NCBI GenBank assembly: GCA_910577085.1
Contig: CAJTLE010000059.1
Location: 1 to 16,781 of the forward strand
Source: an uncultured Allobaculum sp.
GTDB taxonomy: Bacteria; Bacillota_I; Bacilli_A; Erysipelotrichales; Erysipelotrichaceae
Length of the DNA: 16,781 nt
Direction of reading: 5' to 3'
Shown piece by piece: positions 1-6,969 of the stretch (positions are counted from its first letter, which is position 1; each line of letters begins with the position of its first letter). Made by a program: the position numbers and the translations under genes. The notes under the pieces are model-generated. The model had not been told where the DNA came from. It saw only the letters and a list, made by a program, of their open reading frames with translations, and searched no databases.

Positions 1-2
1 GA

Positions 3-65
3 TTGAAACTGGCTGCTCTAAAATTTCTTTCTGAAAGGCAGACCTGCCAAGAAGCATTAAGTTAA
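3..65 (+). CDS. Possible 3' end of an upstream gene (partial)
   Basis: Frame 3 is open from the window edge and ends at a TAA at 63-65, giving about 20 residues that end in ...CQEALS. Nothing in it identifies a family. The stop lies inside the first TTAATAAT repeat, so coding and control signals would overlap. It could equally be a chance open stretch, because it is short and cut by the window edge. Confidence 0.15.
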   Translation: MKLAALKFLSERQTCQEALS

Positions 66-91
66 TAATTCCTTAATAATCAGTTAATAAT
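62..91 (+). promoter_or_regulatory. Three TTAATAAT direct repeats at exact 11-bp period
   Basis: TTAATAAT occurs at 62-69, 73-80 and 84-91, with three-base spacers and an exact 11-base period, so all copies face one side of the helix. Response regulators of the OmpR/PhoB family, such as Bacillus PhoP, bind direct six-base repeats with this period. A loose promoter-like pair follows: TTGTTC at 92-97, 17 bases, then TATGAG at 115-120. The likely target is the SRAP gene at 345. The repeat is directly visible; the regulator type is inference. Confidence 0.5.
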
Positions 92-344
92 TTGTTCAAA
101 TTCATCCTAAACTTTATGAGAGCCCTCATTTATCTATGTTTATCTACTCTGCAGACCCATTGGAATCCCTCTGGAACAGTCTGGTTCTATTTTAACGTAT
201 GGTCATTGAATTCCCGAATCCTCATAAGACAGGCAAAAGAAGTCTGCAGTTCGTTTGTAGATGTCGGCTTTTCAACTCCAAAGCCGCTAAAACCTCCATG
301 GCCTGTTGTGAATGGTAAACTGAACCCAAAAGGGGGATACTATA
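92..344 (+). other. Leader/intergenic stretch before the SRAP gene
   Basis: No convincing gene. It holds a hairpin with perfect 7-bp arms (CGGCTTT at 265-271, AAAGCCG at 280-286, 8-base loop) and no U-run after it, so it is not a clear terminator. The ribosome site AAAAGGGGGAT lies at 328-338, about seven bases before the SRAP ATG. A TATAAT at 341-346 overlaps the start codon and is probably coincidental, since a promoter there would remove the ribosome site. Confidence 0.4.
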
Positions 345-935
345 ATGTGCGGTCGTTTTCTGTTTGGCGAAGAAGCCTATCTGAACTCTTTAGAAATTGC
401 TCATATGCCCAAGTGGATTCAGGAAGAACTTCATTTTGGAGAAATCTATCCTACCCAATCCGCTCTGGTTCTCAAGAAGAATCCGGAGGGTGAAGGGCTT
501 GAAGGAGCTGTGATGAAATTTGGCTATTCCTACACCAGATCTGGTTCGGATCGAAAGCAGCTGATCATCAATGCCCGCAGTGAAACTGTCGATTCCAAGT
601 GGATGTTTCGCGCGGCGTTTGCGCATGATCGGGTGGTCGTGGTTGCCAGTGCCTTTTATGAATGGACAGCCGATAAGCAGAAAGTGACGTACTATGAACC
701 CGATCAGACTTTATATATTGGCGCCATTGCCAAGGACGATGGCTTTGTCATTCTGACCAAGGATGCCAATGAATCGGTTCGGGATGTCCATCACCGGATG
801 CCGGTTCTTTTCGACGCTGCCCAGGCCAAAATCTGGATTGAACGAGACGACCTGGCCAAAGATCTGATGGACACAGTTTCTCCTTTACTGGATCACTCCC
901 CGTTTGTCTCTCACGCTCAGGGACGGCTGTTTTAA
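345..935 (+). CDS. SRAP-domain protein (YedK/HMCES type), abasic-site DNA-protein crosslink protein
   Basis: A 196-residue, essentially single-domain protein of the SOS response-associated peptidase (SRAP) family. Family members use the cysteine exposed after Met removal to form a stable thiazolidine crosslink to abasic sites in single-stranded DNA, shielding them. The sequence shows MCGRF at the start (Cys2), INARSET (Asn76, Arg78, Glu80), FYEW (Glu106) and HHRMP (His149), which match the Cys, Asn, Glu and His catalytic set of E. coli YedK. The start is fixed by the need for Cys2 and by the ribosome site AAAAGGGGGAT just upstream. Length is slightly short for the family (about 200-240). It stands alone, 126 bases before yggS, and the phased repeats at 62-91 may control it. 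No LexA-like box was recognised, so SOS control is not supported here. Confidence 0.93.
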   Translation: MCGRFLFGEEAYLNSLEIAHMPKWIQEELHFGEIYPTQSALVLKKNPEGEGLEGAVMKFGYSYTRSGSDRKQLIINARSETVDSKWMFRAAFAHDRVVVVASAFYEWTADKQKVTYYEPDQTLYIGAIAKDDGFVILTKDANESVRDVHHRMPVLFDAAQAKIWIERDDLAKDLMDTVSPLLDHSPFVSHAQGRLF

Positions 936-995
936 GGGATAAGCTCAGGTCTGGAAACCATCAACAGATTTCAAAGTGCATCAAGACTGATCGTT

Positions 996-1026
996 TTGAT
1001 AAAAGACGCAGTGAAGCTTTTATCAA
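996..1026 (+). promoter_or_regulatory. Perfect 10-bp inverted repeat upstream of yggS
   Basis: TTGATAAAAG (996-1005) and CTTTTATCAA (1017-1026) are exact reverse complements separated by 11 bases. The centre is about 50 bases before the yggS ATG at 1062. No U-run follows, so it is not a terminator. The first arm starts with a -35-like TTGATA and a TATAAA lies at 1035-1040, so an operator over the yggS promoter is possible. A leader hairpin is the alternative. Confidence 0.45.
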
Positions 1027-1061
1027 TGAGCCTTTATAAATATGGAAAGAAGGAATTTTCT

Positions 1062-1685
1062 ATGAATACCAAACTGATTGAAGAACGTCTGGCTGATCCA
1101 CGCGCAAAACTGGTTGCCGTGACGAAAAAACATACCAAAGAAGAAGTCGATGAACTGTATCGCTTAGGAGTCCGGACATTTGGGGAAAACCGGGTTCAGG
1201 AATTTCTGGAAAAATATGATCCCAACTATGACTGGCATATCATCGGTCATCTGCAGACCAACAAAGTCAAATACGTAGTCGGTAAAGTCTCGCTGATTGA
1301 ATCCGTCGATTCTTTAAAATTGGCCAAAGAAATTGAAAAACAGGCCGCAAAACTGGACATTGTTCAGGATATCCTCGTTGAAGTCCGCATTTCCAAACAG
1401 GATGAAAACAAAACAGGTCTTGACCCGGAAAAACTCGATGAGCTGTTAGAAGAGATTTCCAAAATGCCGCATCTGCGCCTGTGTGGTCTGATGACCATCG
1501 CAAGCAACACCGACGATCAGGCCCTGATTGCGCATGAATTCGATACGATGAAAGAAATGTTCGATAAAGAAAAGGTCAAATACCCAACCATGACCATTCT
1601 GTCGATGGGCATGAGCCATGACTATAAGCTGGCCATTGAACACGGAAGCAACCAGGTTCGAATTGGTACCGCTTTATTTGCGTAA
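1062..1685 (+). CDS. yggS: YggS/PROSC-family pyridoxal phosphate homeostasis protein
   Basis: Cytosolic PLP-binding protein that buffers vitamin B6 and affects amino-acid and keto-acid pools; no enzymatic reaction is firmly known for the family. The fold is an alanine-racemase-like N-terminal barrel. Visible family motifs are LVAVTKKH (Lys22 in the PLP lysine position), FGENRVQE, WHIIGHLQTNK, GLMTIA, LSMGMSHDYKLAIEHG and the closing VRIGTALF. I chose ATG 1062, seven bases after AAGGA, rather than the in-frame TTG at 996, whose 22 extra residues overlap the inverted repeat and look unlike the family. This gives 207 residues, shorter than the usual 225-235: the helix normally before the PLP lysine is trimmed. 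A weak terminator candidate follows at 1756. Confidence 0.93.
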   Translation: MNTKLIEERLADPRAKLVAVTKKHTKEEVDELYRLGVRTFGENRVQEFLEKYDPNYDWHIIGHLQTNKVKYVVGKVSLIESVDSLKLAKEIEKQAAKLDIVQDILVEVRISKQDENKTGLDPEKLDELLEEISKMPHLRLCGLMTIASNTDDQALIAHEFDTMKEMFDKEKVKYPTMTILSMGMSHDYKLAIEHGSNQVRIGTALFA

Positions 1686-1755
1686 TCAAAAAACATTCTG
1701 CTTTTTATAAACGATTCAAACTGATTTTCTGCCGCAGAAAAAGCACGCAATAAGC

Positions 1756-1782
1756 AACCAGAAAAGGACTGTTCCTGGTTTT
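1756..1782 (+). terminator. yggS: Weak hairpin terminator candidate after yggS
   Basis: AACCAG (1756-1761) pairs with CTGGTT (1775-1780) around a 13-base loop, followed by only four T (1779-1782). The short stem and short U-run make this a weak call. Confidence 0.3.
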
Positions 1783-1888
1783 AGGATGCTTAAAAGTTCC
1801 TTCAGGATTCACTTTTTCCGGCAAGACCTCTGAAGGGATCCCGTAAAATCCTTTAACTGTGGGATTTCTTACAGATTTCGAAACATCA

Positions 1889-1916
1889 TTGTTGAAGAGA
1901 TTCAGTGTGGTACAAT
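1889..1916 (+). promoter_or_regulatory. Sigma-A-like promoter candidate for the first amidase
   Basis: TTGTTG (1889-1894), a 16-base spacer, then TACAAT (1911-1916), a 5/6 match to the -10 consensus. A start near 1923 would give a leader of about 73 bases before the ATG at 1997. Confidence 0.4.
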
Positions 1917-1996
1917 AACATGCAACTTAAACGAAACGCCCAGAACACCGCCAGATTTTCGATTGGGGTGTATGAGCTGATGAAAGGAGAGCGTCT

Positions 1997-3166
1997 ATGG
2001 CCAATCCAAAAACCCGTTTACGACTGCCGATTCGCGTCGGGCTATATACCTGTGCGTTAGGGACAGTCTTTGCGTTGTTCTATACCACTCTCTTTGCGAA
2101 AACCACTGCTTCCAACTCCACGAATGAGAACACGACAGCGGTTGTGTATGCGATGAACGGAGAGCCAACCCGGGTTTCCTCTTCGAACAGTACCAATAAA
2201 AACAATTCCGACGCTTCCAATGGAAGCAGTCTGGAAAACGACGAGAAACTCGCCTATGTTTCTTCTTCCAACAATGAGCAATCCATTGGGGATGTGCAGA
2301 ATTCTGAAAATGTCGGCGGACAGGAATCGGTAAAGGATGAAAACGTGGATTCCACATCCATGTCCGAAGGAAATCTTGATGAAAATTCATCTTCCGAAGT
2401 GGATGAACCCGCTTTGCCTCAAGAAGAAAGTGAATCCGATTCAACCTCGGCCAGTGATCTGGACGCCAGTGAAGAAAATGCCGCGCAGGGAACAGATTAT
2501 GGCTATCCGGTAGTCGCAAAATCGGATGATGCCATTACGAAAACGATTCTGATTGATGTTGGACATGGGGGAACGGATCTTGGGGATGCTTCCAAAGATG
2601 GGGTCATTGAAAAGAATGTCACCCTGGATCTGGCCTTAAAGCTCAAAAAACATCTCGAAACGCAGAATCCAAATCTCAATGTTGTCCTGACCCGTGAAGA
2701 CGATGCCACAACCCATGGCACAAGCAGCTGGGAAGATCTGACCTGGAGACGCAACAAGCAGGAAGAAGTCAATCCGGACTACTACCTGTCTTTGCATGCC
2801 CATTCGGATGACAGTGATAGCGCAACGTTCTATATCAACCCGGATGATCCGCAGACTGAGATTCTGACGACTCTCATGGCTCAAAATCTTGCCAATGCTG
2901 GCTGGACGACACCATCCAATACGATCACGACGGATACCTATCCACTCCAGCTGATCTCAATGGCCAACAGCCATGCCGCCATGCTGGAACTGGGCTCTTT
3001 AAAAAGCAGCACCAGTCTGGAGCTTTTCAAAGATTCTGAAACCATGGAAAAAACCGCAGCAGCTCTGGCCAATGCGATTTCCACGACGATTCTCAACAAT
3101 CCAGATGCCCCAGCTTACTCATCCGTCCAGAAGCAGCTCGCTCAAAAAGTCAATTCTTCCCTGTAA
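1997..3166 (+). CDS. Membrane-anchored N-acetylmuramoyl-L-alanine amidase (Amidase_3)
   Basis: Zinc enzyme that cuts the bond between MurNAc and the stem peptide's L-Ala in peptidoglycan, acting outside the cell. The 389 residues hold a short basic N-terminus, one membrane segment (about 13-33, uncleaved anchor or signal), a long Ser/Asn/Glu/Asp-rich low-complexity stalk (about 36-165), and the catalytic domain (about 182-366). Zinc ligands are His190 (DVGHGG), Glu205 (VIEKN) and His267 (SLHAHS); the catalytic Glu is Glu331 (LELG). LTRE (231-234) is also typical. After the catalytic Glu, the usual GF-x-TN is replaced by GSLKSS, which its downstream paralogue does not share. The start is supported by AAAGGAGAG seven bases upstream. 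The neighbour at 3309 is a clear paralogue with the same anchor (LFAKT) and the same NPDAPxY ending. Confidence 0.9.
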   Translation: MANPKTRLRLPIRVGLYTCALGTVFALFYTTLFAKTTASNSTNENTTAVVYAMNGEPTRVSSSNSTNKNNSDASNGSSLENDEKLAYVSSSNNEQSIGDVQNSENVGGQESVKDENVDSTSMSEGNLDENSSSEVDEPALPQEESESDSTSASDLDASEENAAQGTDYGYPVVAKSDDAITKTILIDVGHGGTDLGDASKDGVIEKNVTLDLALKLKKHLETQNPNLNVVLTREDDATTHGTSSWEDLTWRRNKQEEVNPDYYLSLHAHSDDSDSATFYINPDDPQTEILTTLMAQNLANAGWTTPSNTITTDTYPLQLISMANSHAAMLELGSLKSSTSLELFKDSETMEKTAAALANAISTTILNNPDAPAYSSVQKQLAQKVNSSL

Positions 3167-3209
3167 CCGCTATAAGAAAGATTTGATGGATGTAAAAGTG
3201 AATGATCAT

Positions 3210-3237
3210 CTGAATTTTCTTGATTATTTGTTATGAT
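3210..3237 (+). promoter_or_regulatory. Extended -10 promoter candidate between the amidases
   Basis: TATGAT (3232-3237) preceded by TG with a one-base gap (3229-3230) forms an extended -10. A poor -35 (CTGAAT, 3210-3215) sits 16 bases upstream. A start near 3244 would put the hairpin at 3251 at the very 5' end of the transcript, which makes the promoter uncertain. Confidence 0.3.
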
Positions 3238-3250
3238 TTTCTCTGAATGG

Positions 3251-3273
3251 AACGGCTTGACCAGCCGTTTTTT
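3251..3273 (+). terminator. Hairpin terminator between the two amidases
   Basis: AACGGCT (3251-3257) and AGCCGTT (3263-3269) form a perfect 7-bp stem with a 5-base loop, running into six T (3268-3273). It should end transcription of the first amidase and separate it from the second. Confidence 0.75.
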
Positions 3274-3308
3274 ATCGATTATGCAATTATGCCAGGAGGT
3301 ATTCCGCT

Positions 3309-4322
3309 ATGGCCAAAAACGGCAGACCGAACATCAAAAATCTTAAATGGACAGCGGCAATTTATACAGTTACCTTATGCGTCATTTCGCTGATTCTTTA
3401 TGGGACTCTGTTTGCGAAGACCTATACACCTGTAAACAATGAAGATCCAGTGGTAGACAACTCCACAACGGAATCCTCTTCCACAACCAAATCCAGCGCC
3501 AATGACAATTCCATTACCTATAAAACATACAAGGACCAGCATGAAACCGTCGCCACCGTTTTACTCGATGCCGGACATGGTGGAATGGATGGCGGAAATG
3601 TCACCAATGACGTCATGGAAAAAGATATCAACCTGACCATTACCAATAAAGTGGCTGACTACTTAAAAGAGCTCAACCCGAATATTGATGTCAAACTGAT
3701 CCGCACAACGGACGATACCCCCTGGTTCCAAGATGAATTTACGGATCTTGACTATCGTCTTGAGCAGCAGACGGCTCAGAATGCAGACTACTTCTTCTCA
3801 ATTCACTGCAACTCGTTCGACGATCCAAGTGTCGAGGGGATGGTCTTCTTCGTCAATCCAACCGATACCGTCATGAAAGATCTGGTCACCAAGATTGGAG
3901 AGAATCTGCAAGATATCAACTGGACGGAAAACTCTAATATCATCGATTACGAACTGCTTCAATTGGTCACGATGTCGGATATTCACTCCACGCTCATTGA
4001 ACTTGGCTACATGACCAATGAATTTGACTTTAAAAACCTGACCGATCCGGTCGAGCAGGATAAAGCAGCCAAAGCCATTGCGGCTGCAATTTCGGATTAC
4101 ATCATGGAAAATCCAGACGCCCCTGACTACGTCAAACCATCGGATCAGAATTCGGTATCCAACATGCCGCATGCTTCCATTGACAGTGCTGCTGCCAATG
4201 CCCAGGCCAAATCGCAGAATGGCGCTGTCGATCCAAATGCAGCAGTAGATCCAAACGCAGTAACTGATCCGAATGCGGACCCGAATGCAGCAACCGATCC
4301 GAACGCTGTTCCAGCGCAGTAA
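3309..4322 (+). CDS. Membrane-anchored N-acetylmuramoyl-L-alanine amidase (Amidase_3), paralogue of the preceding gene
   Basis: Extracellular peptidoglycan amidase of 337 residues. One membrane segment (about 14-35) is followed by a short Ser/Thr/Asn stalk (about 38-78, far shorter than in the paralogue) and the catalytic domain (about 82-266). Zinc ligands are His90 (DAGHGG), Glu104 (VMEKD) and His166 (SIHCNS); the catalytic Glu is Glu231 (IELGYMTN), with the canonical TN that the paralogue lacks. The C-terminal extension (about 270-337) is Ala/Asn/Pro-rich and ends in five DPNA repeats. The start follows a perfect AGGAGGT at 3294-3300 with an 8-base gap. A strong terminator follows at 4365. 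The pair probably arose by tandem duplication followed by divergence of stalk and tail. No cell-wall binding domain (SH3b, LysM) is seen. Confidence 0.92.
   Translation: MAKNGRPNIKNLKWTAAIYTVTLCVISLILYGTLFAKTYTPVNNEDPVVDNSTTESSSTTKSSANDNSITYKTYKDQHETVATVLLDAGHGGMDGGNVTNDVMEKDINLTITNKVADYLKELNPNIDVKLIRTTDDTPWFQDEFTDLDYRLEQQTAQNADYFFSIHCNSFDDPSVEGMVFFVNPTDTVMKDLVTKIGENLQDINWTENSNIIDYELLQLVTMSDIHSTLIELGYMTNEFDFKNLTDPVEQDKAAKAIAAAISDYIMENPDAPDYVKPSDQNSVSNMPHASIDSAAANAQAKSQNGAVDPNAAVDPNAVTDPNADPNAATDPNAVPAQ
4224..4307 (+). repeat. In-gene DPNA repeat tail
   Basis: Five copies of DPNA (residues 308, 314, 320, 324 and 330 onward) with two-residue linkers AV, VT, none, AT. In DNA this is an 18-base tandem repeat with one 12-base unit. 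Codons vary between copies (GATCCAAAT, GATCCGAAC, GACCCGAAT), so selection on the protein, not recent slippage, seems to preserve it. Confidence 0.8.
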
Positions 4323-4364
4323 AATCTGTTCTGATTTTCAGCCCCAACAATTCAATACCCAGTT

Positions 4365-4406
4365 ACGCCAAAGGAAAACTTTACTCAAAAGCCCTTTGGC
4401 GTTTTT
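4365..4406 (+). terminator. Strong terminator after the second amidase
   Basis: ACGCCAAAGG (4365-4374) and CCTTTGGCGT (4393-4402) form a perfect 10-bp stem with an 18-base loop, followed by a T-run to 4406. Confidence 0.85.
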
Positions 4407-4691
4407 ATGTCCTCCGTTTTGGATGCCTGATCGATCTGATTGATCTGATCGACCAATTATTTAAATACATGTACGACCTATTTGACGCTTACCTTCAATC
4501 TGATTTCCAGTCATCTTGCTGGATCAAACAGGAGGCAATCCTCTATCTTCTCGGACAGGAAAAGGATATTTTTGGCTGATTTTTAAAACGCAAGAAGGAC
4601 TTGCGCCAAACAAGCCCTCTGCAACAGGGACTATCTCGACAACAGATAAGATCCTGCCAAAAATAAGAGGCGGAAGTTGGAGGTAAACACA
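4407..4691 (+). other. Upstream region of the XRE regulator
   Basis: Holds four GATC sites within 22 bases (4429-4450), a small hairpin CGCAAG/CTTGCG (4589-4594 with 4600-4605, 5-base loop), and the ribosome site GGAGGT at 4679-4684. A 36-codon open frame (4469-4579) is listed separately. No convincing promoter was recognised. Confidence 0.4.
4469..4579 (+). CDS. Possible 36-residue small protein
   Basis: ATG at 4469 opens a frame reading MYDLFDAYLQSDF... and ending ...EKDIFG at TGA 4577-4579, with a protein-like residue mix. No ribosome site precedes the ATG. The frame is open further upstream through a Leu-Ile-Asp repeat that coincides with the GATC cluster. It could be the tail of a degraded gene or chance. 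Confidence 0.15.
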   Translation: MYDLFDAYLQSDFQSSCWIKQEAILYLLGQEKDIFG

Positions 4692-5217
4692 ATGAACTTC
4701 GGTACTCAATTTAAACAACTGCGCACAGAGCATCATCAAACCCAGGAACAGGCGGCCAATGCCCTTCATGTCACACGGCAGGCCATTTCAAACTGGGAAA
4801 CAGGCCGCAATATGCCTGATCTTGATCTTGTTTTACGAATTTCTGAACTCTATGACATTCCAGCCGATTCCTTATTAAAAGGTGAGAGCTGCCGTACGAA
4901 TCTAAGTGAAAAGCTGATTCAGGCTGGAGATGAACAGAAGACCCAGAAAATGCGCATGATCACTGCCATCACTGGCGCGGGGTTGATGATCATTGGATTT
5001 TTGTTCTTTGCCTTAAAAGGAATGACGGTTGAATATATCGACAGCGAAGGAATTCTTCATGAAAATTTCTTTTTGATTCCAATTTGGCTGGCTGTTTATT
5101 TTTACAGGTCTGCTTGTGATCTTTTTTGGATTCATCCAGCCATGGTTTCGTAAAAAATGGAAGTTTAGATCAAGGAAAATTGAATCCGATTCAAAACCAG
5201 AACCAGAAGATGAATAA
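4692..5217 (+). pseudogene. XRE-family HTH regulator with membrane tail, frameshifted
   Basis: An N-terminal XRE helix-turn-helix (about residues 4-62: QTQEQAANALHVTRQAISNW, then GRNMPDLDLVLRISELYDI) is followed by a linker and a membrane segment (about 89-109). Regulators of this layout are common in Bacillota and usually control nearby genes; the target is unknown here. The start is ATG 4692, seven bases after GGAGGT. In the starting frame the protein ends at 5153 after 153 residues with a tail that no longer looks membrane-like. From 5086 the +1 frame instead reads GWLFIFTGLLVIFFGFIQPW, a second membrane segment, then a charged tail ending at TAA 5217. Removing one T from the TTT at 5083-5085 restores a 174-residue two-segment protein. 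This is either a real frameshift or a sequencing error; the DNA-binding domain is intact. Confidence 0.8.
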
Positions 5218-5562
5218 AAGCGGAAAGCGAATGCGAAAGGTGAATGAGGAAGGAAGAAAGGAAAACAGTCAAAGGATTCTGGACCGAGTGAAATCGGACA
5301 CTCCAGTTTGCATGGCACCGCAATTTCTACCTCTGTTTCCCTTTCACAATTTCCTAATTGTTCCAATCCATAAAAGATTAGAACTCGAATGATACGCGAA
5401 TGAACCCCAAATGATCTGCCAAAGAAAAAATCGGAATTCCGATATGAAATTCCGATTTTTTTAGTGGGTGAATTTTTAGATCTCAATTGCTTCAAACGAA
5501 TCCTTTTGCGATCGGTCTGTAAGAGAACTGCAATTTCTCTTTGAAGCTGACTTGCCTCAGAT
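5218..5562. other. Convergent intergenic region
   Basis: A 345-base stretch between convergent genes. Positions 5219-5270 are strongly purine-rich on the + strand. A two-way terminator lies at 5425-5462. A perfect 7-bp hairpin AAGAGAA/TTCTCTT (5521-5527 with 5535-5541) lies just past the CNNM gene stop but lacks a U-run. I see no gene. Confidence 0.5.
5425..5462. terminator. Bidirectional terminator between convergent genes
   Basis: A-run then TCGGAATT (5431-5438), 9-base loop, AATTCCGA (5448-5455), then T-run to 5462. The A/T-flanked stem works on both strands, ending the regulator (+) and the mutL-miaA-ThiF-CNNM operon (-). Confidence 0.8.
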
Positions 5563-6969
5563 TCAACTTGATGACTGATCTTTGGAATCCGGCTTTTTCT
5601 TTTCGCTGTTAGAGCTGGCTTCAGAAGCGTCTTCTTTGGCTTTGTCCTTTTTCAGATCGAGCCGCAGGCGATGTTCACGATGATCATCGTCTTCATCCTC
5701 ATCGTCTTTCTTTTCTTCTTTTGGTGGCAGATCGAGAATTACCTGCTCAATCCGGTTTTTATGAAGAGAAATGACGCGCACAATGACACCGTTATCAAGT
5801 TTGACAGATTCGCCCAATGTTGGGAAACGGTTGAGCTTCTCAATGACCAGACCACCGATGGAATCGTAGTCTTCACTTTCCAGATCGAGGTCGAGTTCAT
5901 CATTGAGGTCATGCAAAGACAGGTAGCCTTTGACTTTGTACTGGTTGGGACCGACTTGTTGGATGTTGTCGTTTTCACTGGCATCAAATTCATCCTGAAC
6001 TTCACCGATGATTTCTTCAATGATATCTTCGATGGTCAGAATACCGGCCAGTTCTCCGTATTCATCCAGGACAACGGTCAGGTTGTACTGGTCTTTCTGC
6101 ATTTCAGAAAGCAGTTCGTTAATGCCTTTGTTTTCGATCGTGAAATACGGCTTACGCAATAACTGGCGTAAATCCCACGGTTCATCCGGATCGGAGAAGA
6201 CAAGGTCTTTCATGTTAATGATTCCGATGATGTTATCCGGGTTGCCTTCATAAACCGGCAGACGAGTGTAATGATCACGTTTGTAGATCTTTTCCAGTTC
6301 CTCACGGGGCGTATTCACATCAATCGAAGTGACATGGACACGCGGCACCATGATCTGACTGGCTTTCGCATCGGTAAAATCGAATACGTTGCGGATCATA
6401 TCGCGTTCTTCGGTTTCGATGACACCTTCTTCATGAGAGACATCCAGAATGGTATGCAGCTCACTTTCGGTGATGGCTGCATTCTTGCTTTCCTTGCCGA
6501 CACCAAATAATCGCAGGATCAAATTGGAGAACAGGTTAATAAACCAGATGACCGGCGTCAGGATATTCATTAAAAACAGAATGATCGGCGCATAAAGCAG
6601 AGCAAATTTTTCGGGACTGCGCGTTGCCAGCGTTTTTGGGGTGATTTCTCCAAAGACCAGAATCAAAAAAGTGATGATAAAGGTCGCAATGGATACGGCA
6701 TATCCACCAAATCGGTAGGCAATCATACTCGACAGCGATGCCATATACGTATTGACAAGGTTGTTGCCAATCAGAATGGCCGATAACATCTTCGGTTCGT
6801 TCTTAAAGACTTTTAAAACAATCTTGGCACGCTTATTGCCCTGATCAGCCAGGGTGCGGATCTTAATCTTGCTTACCGCAACGAGTGCCGTTTCCGCTGA
6901 AGAGAAGAAACTGGACAGAAACAGTAAGGCAATCAACAGGAGAACTTCCATTATCGTTGAAGAATTCAC
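5563..6969 (-). CDS. CNNM/CBS-domain membrane protein (CorC/HlyC-related, hemolysin-like family)
   Basis: A 468-residue integral membrane protein of the CNNM (DUF21) plus CBS-pair plus CorC_HlyC family. Members are tied to magnesium export or tolerance; 'hemolysin' is a legacy name. Membrane segments lie near 7-29, 62-84, 91-113 and 125-152, with family motifs SSAETALVAVSK, IGNNLVN and FGEITPKTLA (106-115). CBS repeats span about 203-325 (MVPR 207-210; LDEYGELAGILTIEDIIEEI). The CorC_HlyC domain is about 335-415. The tail from 417 is very acidic, then Lys/Ser-rich. The start is GTG 6969, which shares GTGA with the ThiF stop and follows AAAGGAG six bases away; ATG 6951 lacks a ribosome site. 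It is last in the mutL operon and translationally coupled to the preceding gene. Confidence 0.92.
   Translation of the reverse strand: MNSSTIMEVLLLIALLFLSSFFSSAETALVAVSKIKIRTLADQGNKRAKIVLKVFKNEPKMLSAILIGNNLVNTYMASLSSMIAYRFGGYAVSIATFIITFLILVFGEITPKTLATRSPEKFALLYAPIILFLMNILTPVIWFINLFSNLILRLFGVGKESKNAAITESELHTILDVSHEEGVIETEERDMIRNVFDFTDAKASQIMVPRVHVTSIDVNTPREELEKIYKRDHYTRLPVYEGNPDNIIGIINMKDLVFSDPDEPWDLRQLLRKPYFTIENKGINELLSEMQKDQYNLTVVLDEYGELAGILTIEDIIEEIIGEVQDEFDASENDNIQQVGPNQYKVKGYLSLHDLNDELDLDLESEDYDSIGGLVIEKLNRFPTLGESVKLDNGVIVRVISLHKNRIEQVILDLPPKEEKKDDEDEDDDHREHRLRLDLKKDKAKEDASEASSNSEKKKPDSKDQSSS

Larger units (their letters stand above)
1686..1996 (+). other. Intergenic region between yggS and the first amidase
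   Basis: A 311-base stretch without a gene. It holds a near-palindrome TTTTCTGC-C-GCAGAAAA (1725-1741), an alternative pairing of TGCTTTTT (1699-1706) with AAAAAGCA (1738-1745), a weak terminator candidate (1756-1782), and a promoter candidate (1889-1916) for the amidase. The amidase ribosome site AAAGGAGAG lies at 1982-1990. Confidence 0.5.

Noticed and set aside
92..493. 133-codon + strand open frame at the left
   Set aside because: TTG start without ribosome site, overlaps the SRAP gene in another frame, and the residue mix is not protein-like.
4327..4341. 15-base word TGTTCTGATTTTCAG repeated at 11102-11116
   Set aside because: One such match is expected by chance in a window of this size at moderate probability; the flanks do not match.
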